A DNA stretch of 64,000 nt. Source: Lachnospiraceae bacterium. GTDB taxonomy: Bacteria > Bacillota > Clostridia > Lachnospirales > Lachnospiraceae. Shown piece after piece: positions 8,913 to 17,234 of this stretch (positions within the stretch are counted from its first letter, which is position 1; each line of letters opens with the position of its first letter). The notes beneath the pieces are model-generated. The model was not told the origin of the DNA and searched no databases. It was given only the letters and a program-made list of their open reading frames with translations. Where the stretch lies: NCBI GenBank assembly GCA_902363665.1, contig CABJAW010000020.1:2484-66483 (forward strand), written 5' to 3'. Made by a program: the position numbers and the translations under genes.

Positions 8913-9830
8913 TTACAGAATCCGCTCTGCCACAAACATCAGCAGCGGAATCGTCACAAGCGATGCGATCGTCGTGAACGCATACAGCTCTGATGCATAT
9001 CGGTAATTTTTCTGGAAGCGCAGTGCAAAGGCGGTTCCGGTAGCAGCGACCGGGCAGGCGGCAGCCACGAGAATTGTGCAGGCAACAGTCGACGGCAGAT
9101 GTGCTGCAGCAAGTCCGCTGAGAACGCTGGCTGGCAGCACAAGCAGTTTCACCAGCGAGATCAGGTACATTTTTTTATTTTTCAGCATACCGAAGAGATT
9201 TGTCTGTGCCACGGAAATACCGGCGATCATCATGGCGAGCGGTGTGTTCATCGATGCCACGTAGTTCATGGAGTCGGCCAGCAGTGCCGGGATGCGGATT
9301 TCGGCAAAGAACAGCAGCAGACCAAGCAGACTGGAAAGGATCATCGGTGAGAGAAGACCCTTCAGGAGTTCTTTGGGTGAAAAATTTCCGGTCATAACCA
9401 TCATGCCGTGCGTCCAGGAAAAAATATTGAATACGGTCATGTAGGCGGTCAGATAGAGAACACCCTCACCGCCTAAAATACTCTGAACCAGTGGGATTCC
9501 GATAAATCCGCAGTTGGAATACATGGCGGAAAAGCGGTCGATTCCGCAGTCTGGATTTCCTTTCGTACGAATCAGGGCGGTGGAGAGAATGCAGCCGACA
9601 ATGTGCGTCAGAAATGCGGCCAGATAAGAAAGCAGAAGTCCATGGACTAGCTGTGGGCTGTAATCTACCTGAAGCGATAATACAGCGAGCATGGGATTGA
9701 CGATCATCAGAAGCAGGTTGGCGAGCATTTTGCTGCCGGTCTGGTCGATCAGTTTTTTGCGGTAGCAGAAGATACCGAGGAGCAGCAAAAGCAGCATTTT
9801 TACAATCTGGTTTACTATAATGAGAAACAT
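8913..9830 (-). CDS. AEC-family permease (auxin efflux carrier type)
   Basis: 305 aa integral membrane protein with about ten hydrophobic segments. Its family landmarks are NLLLMIVNPMLAVLSLQ near the start, NCGFIGIPLVQSILG in the middle and AAACPVAATGTAFALRF near the end. AEC transporters export or take up small carboxylates and amino-acid-like compounds; the substrate is not known. An upstream in-frame ATG at 9920 would overlap the divergent maf start, so the start at 9830 (MFLIIVNQ, with AAAGGA upstream) is chosen. A second member of the family is at 15962-16894. Confidence 0.85.
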   Translation of the reverse strand: MFLIIVNQIVKMLLLLLLGIFCYRKKLIDQTGSKMLANLLLMIVNPMLAVLSLQVDYSPQLVHGLLLSYLAAFLTHIVGCILSTALIRTKGNPDCGIDRFSAMYSNCGFIGIPLVQSILGGEGVLYLTAYMTVFNIFSWTHGMMVMTGNFSPKELLKGLLSPMILSSLLGLLLFFAEIRIPALLADSMNYVASMNTPLAMMIAGISVAQTNLFGMLKNKKMYLISLVKLLVLPASVLSGLAAAHLPSTVACTILVAAACPVAATGTAFALRFQKNYRYASELYAFTTIASLVTIPLLMFVAERIL

Positions 9831-9918
9831 TGTGGTATAATTCCTTTTATCTATTTTATTTTTTATTATCACATCATTTGCTGGCGCTGTCCAGCAGATT
9901 TTACAGAAGGAGGACATC

Positions 9919-10491
9919 ATGAAACAGATTATTCTTGCGTCGGCTTCGCCCAGGAGACGGGAGCTGCTCGCTCAGATTGGGCTGGATTTTACGGTACTTC
10001 CGGCTTCCGGAGAAGAAAAGATCACAAAACAGATTCCGTCAGAGGTCGTGGAGGAGCTGTCGGGTCAGAAAGCAGAGGCAGTGGCAGAGCAGATTCCGGA
10101 TGGGATTATCATCGGAGCTGATACGGTGGTGTGTCAGGACGGTGAGATTATGGGAAAACCAAAGGATGAAGCAGATGCGCTGCGGATGCTGAGACAGCTC
10201 CAGGGGGAGATGCATTCTGTATTTACCGGAGTGACGCTGATCGTGAAGGAAAATGGCTCTGTGATTTCGAAACAGACCTTTTCACAGGAGACGAGAGTGT
10301 ATCTTTATGCGATGACAGACGAGGAGATCCAGGATTATATCGCGACCGGCGAGCCGATGGACAAAGCGGGAGCATATGGAATACAGGGACGTTTCGCTGC
10401 GTATGTAGAGGGAATTGAGGGCGATTACAATAACGTGGTCGGACTTCCGGTGTCTGCGGTATGGCAGGAGATCAAGGAGTTCTGCGTATGA
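9919..10491 (+). CDS. maf: Maf-family nucleotide pyrophosphatase
   Basis: 190 aa cytoplasmic house-cleaning enzyme hydrolysing non-canonical or dTTP/UTP-type nucleoside triphosphates to monophosphate and pyrophosphate. Family motifs: LASASPRRRELL at the N terminus, GADTVV near residue 70, GKPKDEADA, SVFTGV and DKAGAYGIQG toward the end. AGGAGG lies just before ATG. It is followed 19 bp later by the DUF6077 gene. Confidence 0.92.
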   Translation: MKQIILASASPRRRELLAQIGLDFTVLPASGEEKITKQIPSEVVEELSGQKAEAVAEQIPDGIIIGADTVVCQDGEIMGKPKDEADALRMLRQLQGEMHSVFTGVTLIVKENGSVISKQTFSQETRVYLYAMTDEEIQDYIATGEPMDKAGAYGIQGRFAAYVEGIEGDYNNVVGLPVSAVWQEIKEFCV

Positions 10492-10510
10492 GACAGGACG
10501 GAGGGCGCTT

Positions 10511-11623
10511 ATGAGCTTTGCAGGAAAGGCAGTTCTCGCACTGTTCTGGTTGATGCTGGTACCCTGGGGAGCCGGGACTGTGTTTTTCAGAAAAGAAAAA
10601 ACGATGAACCATGGACAGAGTTTTCTGATCGGCTATGTATTTCTTTTTTTTGTGACCGAGCTTCTGACGCTGTCGATGATCTGGCTGAAACTGCCGCTGC
10701 ACGTCCTGTCAATCTGCTATGTGGTGATCGGAGTGGGGACGGCGGGTGCCGGCATTTGGCAGTGGAAAGTGAAATATCAGAAAGCCAGTGTGAAGCATGA
10801 TGAGGGAAAACCAGTAAAACCAGCCGAAGATTCAGACGCAGGAGTAGAAAAAAGACCCTGGTCTGCCGGGCTGTGGGCGTGTCTGCGAAGTATTTCCGCA
10901 TGGCTGTGGATCGCGCTTGTTTTGATCGCAGCGCAGATCTGTGTCGCTTCCCTTCTGGCACACATGGATGCCGATGATGCATTTTATGTCGGCACTGCGA
11001 CGACCGCAGTTCATACGGATACGATTTTTTCGGTGAATCCTTATACTGGGAATGCATACCGAAAGCTGCCGAGCCGCTACGTACTGTCACCGTTTCCAAT
11101 CTTTCTGGCGGTGATCAGCCAGCTGTGCGGTGGGCTTCATCCGGCAATTGTGGCGCATGTGATTTTTCCGGCTGTATTTCTGGTCATGGCGTATCTCGTG
11201 CTGTACCAGTTCGCAAAGCTGTTTTTCCCGGAAAATGCCGATGCAAGAGGGATTTTTTTGATTCTCGGTTGTGCGCTGACGTGGTTTTCTGGTTTTTCCG
11301 TTTACACTTCCGGGAACTTTCAGATGATCCGTATCTGGCAAGGCAAAGGTCTCCTGGCAGCGGCACTTTTGCCGCTTTCGGTCTGGCTGTGCATGAAAAC
11401 CGTGATGCAAAAGAAATCGGAGCTTCCCTGGTATTTTCTGCTGCTTACAAATGGCGCCTGCTGCCTGGTATCGTCAATGGGAATCATGCTTTCGCCGCTG
11501 GTGATGGGGATTTTTGCAGTGATGGGAGCCGTTCACTGTCGTGAGCCGAAAAGGATCATAACATGCATTCTGTGCTGCATCCCGTCAATCGTGCTCGGGG
11601 CAGCATATGTGCTAATAAAGTGA
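10511..11623 (+). CDS. DUF6077-like polytopic membrane protein, possible GT-C enzyme
   Basis: 370 aa from the chosen ATG at 10511; an upstream start would read through the maf end. About eight or nine hydrophobic segments are separated by a charged cytoplasmic loop near residues 90-120. The motif HMDADDAFYVGTA sits after a membrane span, where GT-C glycosyltransferases place their catalytic acidic pair, and a long extracytoplasmic loop follows (YTGNAYRKLPSRYVLSPFP). This suggests a lipid-linked-sugar glycosyltransferase, but that is inference. The next gene looks like the missing C-terminal part of the same kind of protein. Confidence 0.6.
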   Translation: MSFAGKAVLALFWLMLVPWGAGTVFFRKEKTMNHGQSFLIGYVFLFFVTELLTLSMIWLKLPLHVLSICYVVIGVGTAGAGIWQWKVKYQKASVKHDEGKPVKPAEDSDAGVEKRPWSAGLWACLRSISAWLWIALVLIAAQICVASLLAHMDADDAFYVGTATTAVHTDTIFSVNPYTGNAYRKLPSRYVLSPFPIFLAVISQLCGGLHPAIVAHVIFPAVFLVMAYLVLYQFAKLFFPENADARGIFLILGCALTWFSGFSVYTSGNFQMIRIWQGKGLLAAALLPLSVWLCMKTVMQKKSELPWYFLLLTNGACCLVSSMGIMLSPLVMGIFAVMGAVHCREPKRIITCILCCIPSIVLGAAYVLIK

Positions 11624-11634
11624 AAGGGGCTGTC

Positions 11635-12552
11635 ATGAAAGAAGTGATCAATTTAATATTTTCCACCTGGCAGTCGTACTGGAATGGAAGCGGATATCCG
11701 TATCTGCTGGCCGGAACTGTGCTGTTTATTTTGGCCGGTCTGTTTTTAAGAGGGCAATATGGCAGAAAAAAATATATAAAATTTGGACAAAATCCTGAAA
11801 AAGATGACAGAAAGTCTGAGATTGAAAACAGCATCGTAAATAAAGAGCAGAGTGAGGCCTGCCGGGAAGATGCGGACAGAACGTGCACAAAAGCGAGAGC
11901 AGGCGCAGTTGCCATCTACACGCTTCTGGCACTGGCAGCTTTCTTCTTTCCGGTAAGTGCCTGGATTCTTCAGAAATGTATCGGTGCCGAAGTGTACTGG
12001 CGTGTGCTTTGGGCAGTTCCGGTGGTGCCGCTTCTGGCGTATGTCGGCACGAGGCTGGTGCGGATGCCGAAGAAAAGGATCGCTCAGGCAGCAATGCTTG
12101 CCATAATGCTTGGGGTGACAGCGGTTTCCGGAAAAAGCATTTATGAGGGCAATTATGTCCGGGCGCACAATTATCAGCAGGTGCCGGATGAGGTGGCGCA
12201 CGTCTGCAATCTTATCAATGCACATCGCGGTGACGGGGATGCACTTCTGGCAACGGACAACAATCTGTCACCTTATATACGTGTGTATGACGCTTCGATC
12301 CGTATGCCGTACGGCAGGCTTGGACGCGGAGCCAAGGCGGAGATTGACCGCACGATCTATCACGACATCAATTTTGAGAGTGACAAATACAGTGAAATCG
12401 CAAAAAATGCGAAGCACCGGGGCTGCACGTATCTCGCAATCTGTATTTACAGTGAAAAGCAGCAAAAAGAAATTGAGGCAGAGGGATATGTGCTGCTGGA
12501 TTTTGTGAATCAGTATGGGGTGTTTGCGCTGGAGAAAGCGGAAGAATCGTAA
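11635..12552 (+). CDS. Membrane protein with soluble C-terminal domain, partner of the preceding gene
   Basis: 305 aa from ATG 11635 (GAAAGGGG upstream; the longer frame would overlap the previous gene by 61 bp). It has a span near residues 20-40, a charged loop, two or three more spans, then about 140 soluble residues. The soluble part contains NYVRAHNYQQVPDEVAHVCN and RGCTYLAICIYSEKQQKE, similar to the C-terminal soluble domains of GT-C type membrane glycosyltransferases. With only 11 bp between the genes, the two may be halves of one functional unit. Confidence 0.55.
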   Translation: MKEVINLIFSTWQSYWNGSGYPYLLAGTVLFILAGLFLRGQYGRKKYIKFGQNPEKDDRKSEIENSIVNKEQSEACREDADRTCTKARAGAVAIYTLLALAAFFFPVSAWILQKCIGAEVYWRVLWAVPVVPLLAYVGTRLVRMPKKRIAQAAMLAIMLGVTAVSGKSIYEGNYVRAHNYQQVPDEVAHVCNLINAHRGDGDALLATDNNLSPYIRVYDASIRMPYGRLGRGAKAEIDRTIYHDINFESDKYSEIAKNAKHRGCTYLAICIYSEKQQKEIEAEGYVLLDFVNQYGVFALEKAEES

Positions 12553-12600
12553 GATTATAATGGAAGCCAGGGACGGCTTAACTGAGTCAGGCAAGTAGTG

Positions 12601-12623
12601 AAGCGGATTGCGAATATCCGCTT
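12601..12623 (+). repeat. Dispersed hairpin repeat, family A copy 1
   Basis: AAGCGGAT, loop TGCGAAT, ATCCGCTT. This is the same imperfect palindrome as at 18512, 20320 and 56137. Downstream, 12634-12676 looks like a decayed family B copy (GAAGTGC...GAGCAATAAGCGG). The flank AACTGAGTCAGGCAAGT at about 12579-12597 matches the flank before the family B hairpin at 8759. Confidence 0.75.
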
Positions 12624-12708
12624 TGATACGGAGCAGGTAAGTTTCCTGCGGAAGTGCAGGGAGCAATAAGCGGCGGAATGAATTTGTCTGTATCAGATTT
12701 ACAGCATG

Positions 12709-12756
12709 AAAAAGCGCAGAGGGAAAGTCGTTTGACTCGAATCTCTGCGCTTTTTA
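12709..12756. terminator. Bidirectional terminator
   Basis: AAAAAGCGCAGAG pairs with CTCTGCGCTTTTT across a 20-base loop, with T-runs on both strands. It lies between the converging DUF6077 operon and the trpS gene and can serve both. Confidence 0.85.
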
Positions 12757-12849
12757 TAATCTTATTTTGAGAGATACCTCTCACCGTTAATTCATGCAGT
12801 GCTTTTGATAACTGCGAGAGGCGATGAAAGGAATTGCGAAAAAATATAT

Positions 12850-13926
12850 TTACTCCTGTGCGGTCAGCTGCTTTAAATTTTCCTCGCTGAAATAGTCGAT
12901 GCGCATTGCGTGACGCACGTCATCGAGGGTTTTTGCTGCGGTGGCACGTGCTTTTTCGCTGCCGGCTTTCAGGATATCAAAGACATCTGCCGGACGGCTC
13001 TCCCACATCTTGCGGCGCTCGCGGATCGGTCCCAGCTCTGACTGCATGACGTTGTTCAGGAATTTCTTTACCTTGACATCACCGAGCCCCCCGCGCTGAT
13101 AATGCGCTTTGAGTTCGTCAAGATTCTGATACTCCGGAAGAAATTCTGCGAAATGCTCCGGACGGCAGAAAGCATCGAGGTAGATGAAGACCGGATTGCC
13201 CTCTGTGCGGCCAGGATCCTGTACACGCAGGTGATTCGGATCAGTGAACATGGACATGATTTTTTTCCGGATGTCTTCTGACTCATCAGATAAATAAATG
13301 CAGTTGCCAAGAGACTTGCTCATCTTTGCTTTTCCGTCGATACCCGGCAGACGCAGGCAGGCCTGGTTGTCCGGCAGGATGATCTGCGGGTCGGTGAGTG
13401 TTTCACCGTAGACGGTGTTGAATTTGTGTACGATCTCCTTGCACTGCTCAAGCATCGGAAGCTGATCCTCACCAACCGGAACCGCAGTGGCACGGAAGGC
13501 GGTAATGTCTGCCGCCTGGCTGATCGGATAGCAGAAAAATCCGACCGGAATGCTCGTCTCAAAACCACGCATCTGAATTTCAGATTTTACAGTAGGATTG
13601 CGCTGTACGCGGGATACCGTGACAAGATTCATATAGTAGAACGTAAGCTCAGTGAGCTCCGGCACCATCGACTGGATAAAGATGGTGGATTTTTCCGGAT
13701 CAAGTCCACATGCAAGGTAATCGAGTGCAACCTGCAGAATGTTCTGACGCACTTTTTCCGGATGCTCCGCATTGTCAGTCAGTGCCTGCGCGTCGGCGAT
13801 CATGATGTAGATTTCGTCGAATTTACCGGAATTCTGTAACTGGACACGTCTGGCAAGTGAGCCTACGTAATGTCCAACGTGAAGGCGGCCGGTCGGTCGG
13901 TCACCTGTTAAAATAACCTGTTTCAT
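12850..13926 (-). CDS. trpS: Tryptophanyl-tRNA synthetase
   Basis: 358 aa class I aminoacyl-tRNA synthetase charging tRNA-Trp. The HIGH-type signature is HVGH at residues 16-19 after GDRPTGRL, and the KMSKS loop (GKAKMSKSLGN) is near residue 200. Length is normal for the bacterial enzyme. It lies 36 bp downstream of truA on the same strand, so the two are probably one operon. There is no space for a T-box leader directly in front of it. Confidence 0.96.
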   Translation of the reverse strand: MKQVILTGDRPTGRLHVGHYVGSLARRVQLQNSGKFDEIYIMIADAQALTDNAEHPEKVRQNILQVALDYLACGLDPEKSTIFIQSMVPELTELTFYYMNLVTVSRVQRNPTVKSEIQMRGFETSIPVGFFCYPISQAADITAFRATAVPVGEDQLPMLEQCKEIVHKFNTVYGETLTDPQIILPDNQACLRLPGIDGKAKMSKSLGNCIYLSDESEDIRKKIMSMFTDPNHLRVQDPGRTEGNPVFIYLDAFCRPEHFAEFLPEYQNLDELKAHYQRGGLGDVKVKKFLNNVMQSELGPIRERRKMWESRPADVFDILKAGSEKARATAAKTLDDVRHAMRIDYFSEENLKQLTAQE

Positions 13927-13962
13927 AATTTAATGGAACTCCTTTCTGTAGCTGGTACAGTA

Positions 13963-14730
13963 TTAGACTTCCGGAACTGTATCCGGATAAAAAACATCTA
14001 CAAGAAACAGTGCGTTCGGCGGAGCCGTAAAACCGGCAAGAGAGCGGTCAAGACCATCCAGAATCATCGGAATCTGAAAAGGCGCCCGATTCCCGGTGCC
14101 AACCTCGATCAGTGTGCCGGTGAGAATACGCACCATGTTGTAGAGAAAACCATCACCGTGATAGCGGATGCGCAGGATTCCATCCTGTTCTTCAATCGAG
14201 ATATCGAAAATGGTACGCACCGTTGACTTTTTCATGTGACGATTGGCACAGAAGCTTTTAAAATCATGTGTGCCGATGAGATAAGAGGCAGCTTCTTTCA
14301 TTTTTTCAATATTCAGCGGCTCTTCGATGCGAAGAAGGTAACGCCGGTCGAAAATATTTGCGACAGCTCCGCAGTCAATACGGTATTCGTAAATCTTGCT
14401 TGTGGCCGACAGCCTTGCATGAAAGCGTTCCGGCGCTTTTTCAACGGCAAGCACGCGAATATCCTGCGGAAGATACTGATTAAAATACTCTTGAATCTGC
14501 GAACAGGAATGACGGCTCAGCATTCGTGGGATACGGTAATTGGCAATCTGGCGCAGTGCATGCACACCGGCATCGGTACGCCCGGAGCCGTTCAGGTCGA
14601 CAGGTTCGCCGTAAAGCTGCAGCAGGATCGCTTCCAGCTTGCCCTGGATCGTATCCGCTGTGTTTCCCTGACGCTGCCAGCCATTGTAGCGGGTACCGTC
14701 ATACTGTATCATAAGACAAAAATTTGCCAT
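13963..14730 (-). CDS. truA: tRNA pseudouridine(38-40) synthase
   Basis: 255 aa; isomerises uridines 38-40 in the tRNA anticodon arm. Catalytic Asp53 lies in GSGRTDAGVHA (residues 48-58). YDGTRYNGWQRQ is at the N terminus, and the C-terminal FLYNMVRILTGTL block is typical of TruA. GAGGAGG precedes ATG. It is first of the truA-trpS pair. Confidence 0.96.
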   Translation of the reverse strand: MANFCLMIQYDGTRYNGWQRQGNTADTIQGKLEAILLQLYGEPVDLNGSGRTDAGVHALRQIANYRIPRMLSRHSCSQIQEYFNQYLPQDIRVLAVEKAPERFHARLSATSKIYEYRIDCGAVANIFDRRYLLRIEEPLNIEKMKEAASYLIGTHDFKSFCANRHMKKSTVRTIFDISIEEQDGILRIRYHGDGFLYNMVRILTGTLIEVGTGNRAPFQIPMILDGLDRSLAGFTAPPNALFLVDVFYPDTVPEV

Positions 14731-14980
14731 ACAATTCCTCCTCTTCTTCCGATGTACTCTCGATGTCTTTCCTGCCGCCCACAGATTTTCTCACAAAATC
14801 AGGCACAAAAAAATCCCGAGAATATATCTGTATGATAGGATAACAAGTTTGCGAGGGAAAATCAAGTGTGAAGGATGGTTTCAAGGGGAAATCGTGGCGG
14901 TTTGGGTTGAAATAAATGAGGGGAATCGGATATACTGAGAGAAGTGCGGCGCCACGAAACGAAAGAAAGTGATCATGTAA

Positions 14981-15240
14981 AGCGAAGTGTCCGTGAAAAC
15001 AGAAAAAGTGTCCGTTAAAACAGAAAAAGTGACCGGGAACTGAGAGGGAAGAAGTGAAGTATCCGTGAAAACAGAAAAAGTGTCCGTGAAAGCGGAAAAA
15101 GTGACCGGGAACTGAGAGGGAAGAAGTGAAGTATCCGTGAAAACAGAAAAAGTGTCCGTGAAAGCGGAAAAAGCGACCGGGAACTGAGAGGGAAGAAACG
15201 AAGTATCCGTGAAAACAGAAAAAGTGTCCGTGAAAGCAGG
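14981..15240 (+). repeat. 72-bp tandem repeat, about 3.6 units
   Basis: Units start at 14990, 15062, 15134 and 15206, exactly 72 bp apart. Each contains two 21-bp sub-repeats around TCCGTGAAAACAGAAAAAGTG, then ACCGGGAACTGAGAGGGAA. The plus strand encodes V-S-V-K-T-E-K heptads broken by a TGA in every unit. The minus strand stays open for 185 codons, but only because of the repeat. The remaining non-repeat part of 14731-15289 contains the truA upstream region and nothing else recognised. Confidence 0.9.
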
Positions 15241-15289
15241 AGTGAGAAACATCGGAAAACAGAAACTGACAGAATAGGGAGAGACTAAA

Positions 15290-15901
15290 ATGGAAGAAAT
15301 GGAAGTAGAAAAATCAGAACCACAGAAATTAGAAACAGAAAACCAGGAAAAACTTGTCAGAAAAAAGCGGGAAGAAATCGAGCAGCAGCTTCTTGACCTT
15401 CCAATCGTGCAGTATGCGTGGCTTTCGGAAAAGGACATTCCATTTTCGGATCATGTACGTGAAATCTGCCGGAAGGAATGCCCGCGTTACGGGAAGAGCT
15501 GGTCCTGTCCGCCGGGAGTCGGAACCGTAAAGGAATGTCAGGGACGGTGCAGCCATTTTTCGGAGGTGTTTGTATTTACGACGATCGCGGAGGTGGCGGA
15601 TGTTGACAATCTGGAGGAGACGCTGGCAACGCGGCCGGAGCATGAGGCGGTGACAAAAAAGGTGCAGGAGGTTTTGCGTCCCTATTTTGGGGAGACGCTT
15701 GCACTCTCCGCACAGTCCTGTGAGATCTGTGAGAAATGCGCCTACCCGGATGGTCCGTGCCGCTATCCGGATCAGATGATGCCCTGCGTAGAGGGATATG
15801 GGATCGTGGTACTGCCGCTGGCAGAAAAAGCGGGGATTGAGTTTATGAACGGAGCAGGGATCGTGACGTGGTTCGGGATGGTGCTGCTGGCGGAGGAATA
15901 G
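15290..15901 (+). CDS. DUF2284 metal-binding protein
   Basis: 203 aa. After a charged, Lys/Glu-rich first 40 residues the DUF2284 pattern is clear. It comprises CRKECPRYGKSWSCPPGVG, then CQGRCSHF, CEICEKCAYPDGPCRYPD and a PCVEGYGIVV block. The many cysteines suggest Fe-S or other metal binding; family function is not established. Its N-terminal VEKSEPQKLETE-like charged stretch resembles the heptads encoded by the tandem repeat just upstream, so the gene's 5' end may have been shaped by repeat expansion. Confidence 0.8.
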   Translation: MEEMEVEKSEPQKLETENQEKLVRKKREEIEQQLLDLPIVQYAWLSEKDIPFSDHVREICRKECPRYGKSWSCPPGVGTVKECQGRCSHFSEVFVFTTIAEVADVDNLEETLATRPEHEAVTKKVQEVLRPYFGETLALSAQSCEICEKCAYPDGPCRYPDQMMPCVEGYGIVVLPLAEKAGIEFMNGAGIVTWFGMVLLAEE

Positions 15902-15961
15902 CCGGAAATGCGGTATTCCTGAAACACATAATCAAAGCTCTAAAAACGTCAGAGTTCATTT

Positions 15962-16894
15962 TTATATCCACAGGCTATATAACAGGATCATAAACGGCAT
16001 AGTCAAAATCGAGCATGCAGTGGTAAGTACATAGAGGATACTGGAATATGCGGCATCTTTATCGTAGAGCTGTGCCAATGACGTAACGGTAGCGCAGGCT
16101 GGCGTGATGCAGGCAAGATATACGGTAAGAAGGATATTTTTTCCATCCGGTATCCATTTTGCTGCGCCGGAAATTCTGATAACAAGCAGGATGACAAGCG
16201 GACAGACAAGCAGTCTTAGAATAACCGGAATGTAGTTTCGAATCCGCGCAAATACATCTTTAAGCGGCGTCTCGGAAATTGCCATGCCGGCAAGAAGCAT
16301 TCCCATAGGGCCGATCATGTCTGCCATCATATCAATCGTTTCAGCCGGAACTTTCGGTAAACGAATCCCGGTAAAAAATAATAACGCACCTGCCAGTATA
16401 GAGATGACGTTGATATTCAACAGGATCTTTTTCCATTGTAAATGCTCATCTCTGCAAAGCATATGACAGCAGTGAGTCCAGATCAGGATCAGCTGAACCA
16501 CGATGAAGCTGCAGGAATAAATAACATATTCATCTCCAAGAAGTGCTTTGATAAGAGGTACAACCAGGATTCCACCGTTTGTATAAATGACAGTAAGCTG
16601 TTCAATCACATTCAGCTTCAGCGGCTTTCGAGTGATTGCTGCAATCAGAATGAAGACAATATGTGCAGCGACAGAAGCTGTCAGTGTATACAACAATCCA
16701 TTTCGTACCTGTGGTGTATATTCAATCTGAAAAGAATTGATGATTACGCAGGGTAAAATCAGGTAAACAAGTATCACAGAGATACATTTACTGTCTGAAG
16801 CTTTTAACTTTCCTGTTTTTACAAGCAAAAATCCAAGCAGAAGAATCAGAAATAATTTAAGAATCTGTTCCGCAAGTAATACGCTTATTTCCAT
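15962..16894 (-). CDS. AEC-family permease (auxin efflux carrier type)
   Basis: 310 aa membrane protein of the same family as 8913-9830. Markers are ISVILVYLILPCVIINSFQIEY, YTNGGILVVPLIKALLG and ACITPACATVTSLAQLYDK. ATG 16894 is preferred to an upstream in-frame ATG because AGAAGGA lies 6 bases before it. No neighbouring gene on the same strand points to a substrate. Confidence 0.83.
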   Translation of the reverse strand: MEISVLLAEQILKLFLILLLGFLLVKTGKLKASDSKCISVILVYLILPCVIINSFQIEYTPQVRNGLLYTLTASVAAHIVFILIAAITRKPLKLNVIEQLTVIYTNGGILVVPLIKALLGDEYVIYSCSFIVVQLILIWTHCCHMLCRDEHLQWKKILLNINVISILAGALLFFTGIRLPKVPAETIDMMADMIGPMGMLLAGMAISETPLKDVFARIRNYIPVILRLLVCPLVILLVIRISGAAKWIPDGKNILLTVYLACITPACATVTSLAQLYDKDAAYSSILYVLTTACSILTMPFMILLYSLWI

Positions 16895-17234
16895 AAGAAA
16901 TCCTTCTTTCATTTTTTGCACACCATAATAGCATCAGGCGTTGGAAAAAGCAAGCTGTTGCGTTATGTATGCACTGCCAGCTCTCCATTCTTTCATCTGG
17001 AGGGGCAGGTTTGTCTCTGGAAAATCCGTTTTTTTCCAGAAAAAATGTCCGATTTCACAGAAACACCACATTTTAATCACAATTCAGTCAAAGGAAGCCA
17101 TTATACTGTCATCATAAAGAAAAAGAAAAGACAACAGAAACGAAAGAAAGCAAAAAGAAAGGCTCCGGTGATCCCCCCGGGTGACGGAAGCTTCCGGGAG
17201 TTTCTGAGATACAAAGACTAAGGAGGTCTTATAT
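16895..17234. other. Intergenic region between AEC carrier and HtrA
   Basis: 340 bp between divergent genes. TATACT at 17102-17107 could be a -10 for the protease gene, but the -35 region is poor. Near 17160-17200 the GC-rich stretch contains the short palindrome CCGGAAGCTTCCGG-like. The plus-strand frame 16916-17221 has no ribosome site and biased lysine content; it is not called. Confidence 0.4.

Noticed and set aside
13927..13962. T-box leader for trpS
   Set aside because: Only 36 bp separate truA and trpS, too short for a T-box, and none was recognised before truA.
14990..15240. CRISPR array
   Set aside because: The 72-bp units are contiguous tandem copies with near-identical sequence throughout; there are no unique spacers and no cas genes.
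14881..15438. 185-codon minus-strand frame with FTDTFSVFTDTS repeats
   Set aside because: It is kept open only by the 72-bp tandem repeat; no ribosome site, and it overlaps the start of the DUF2284 gene.
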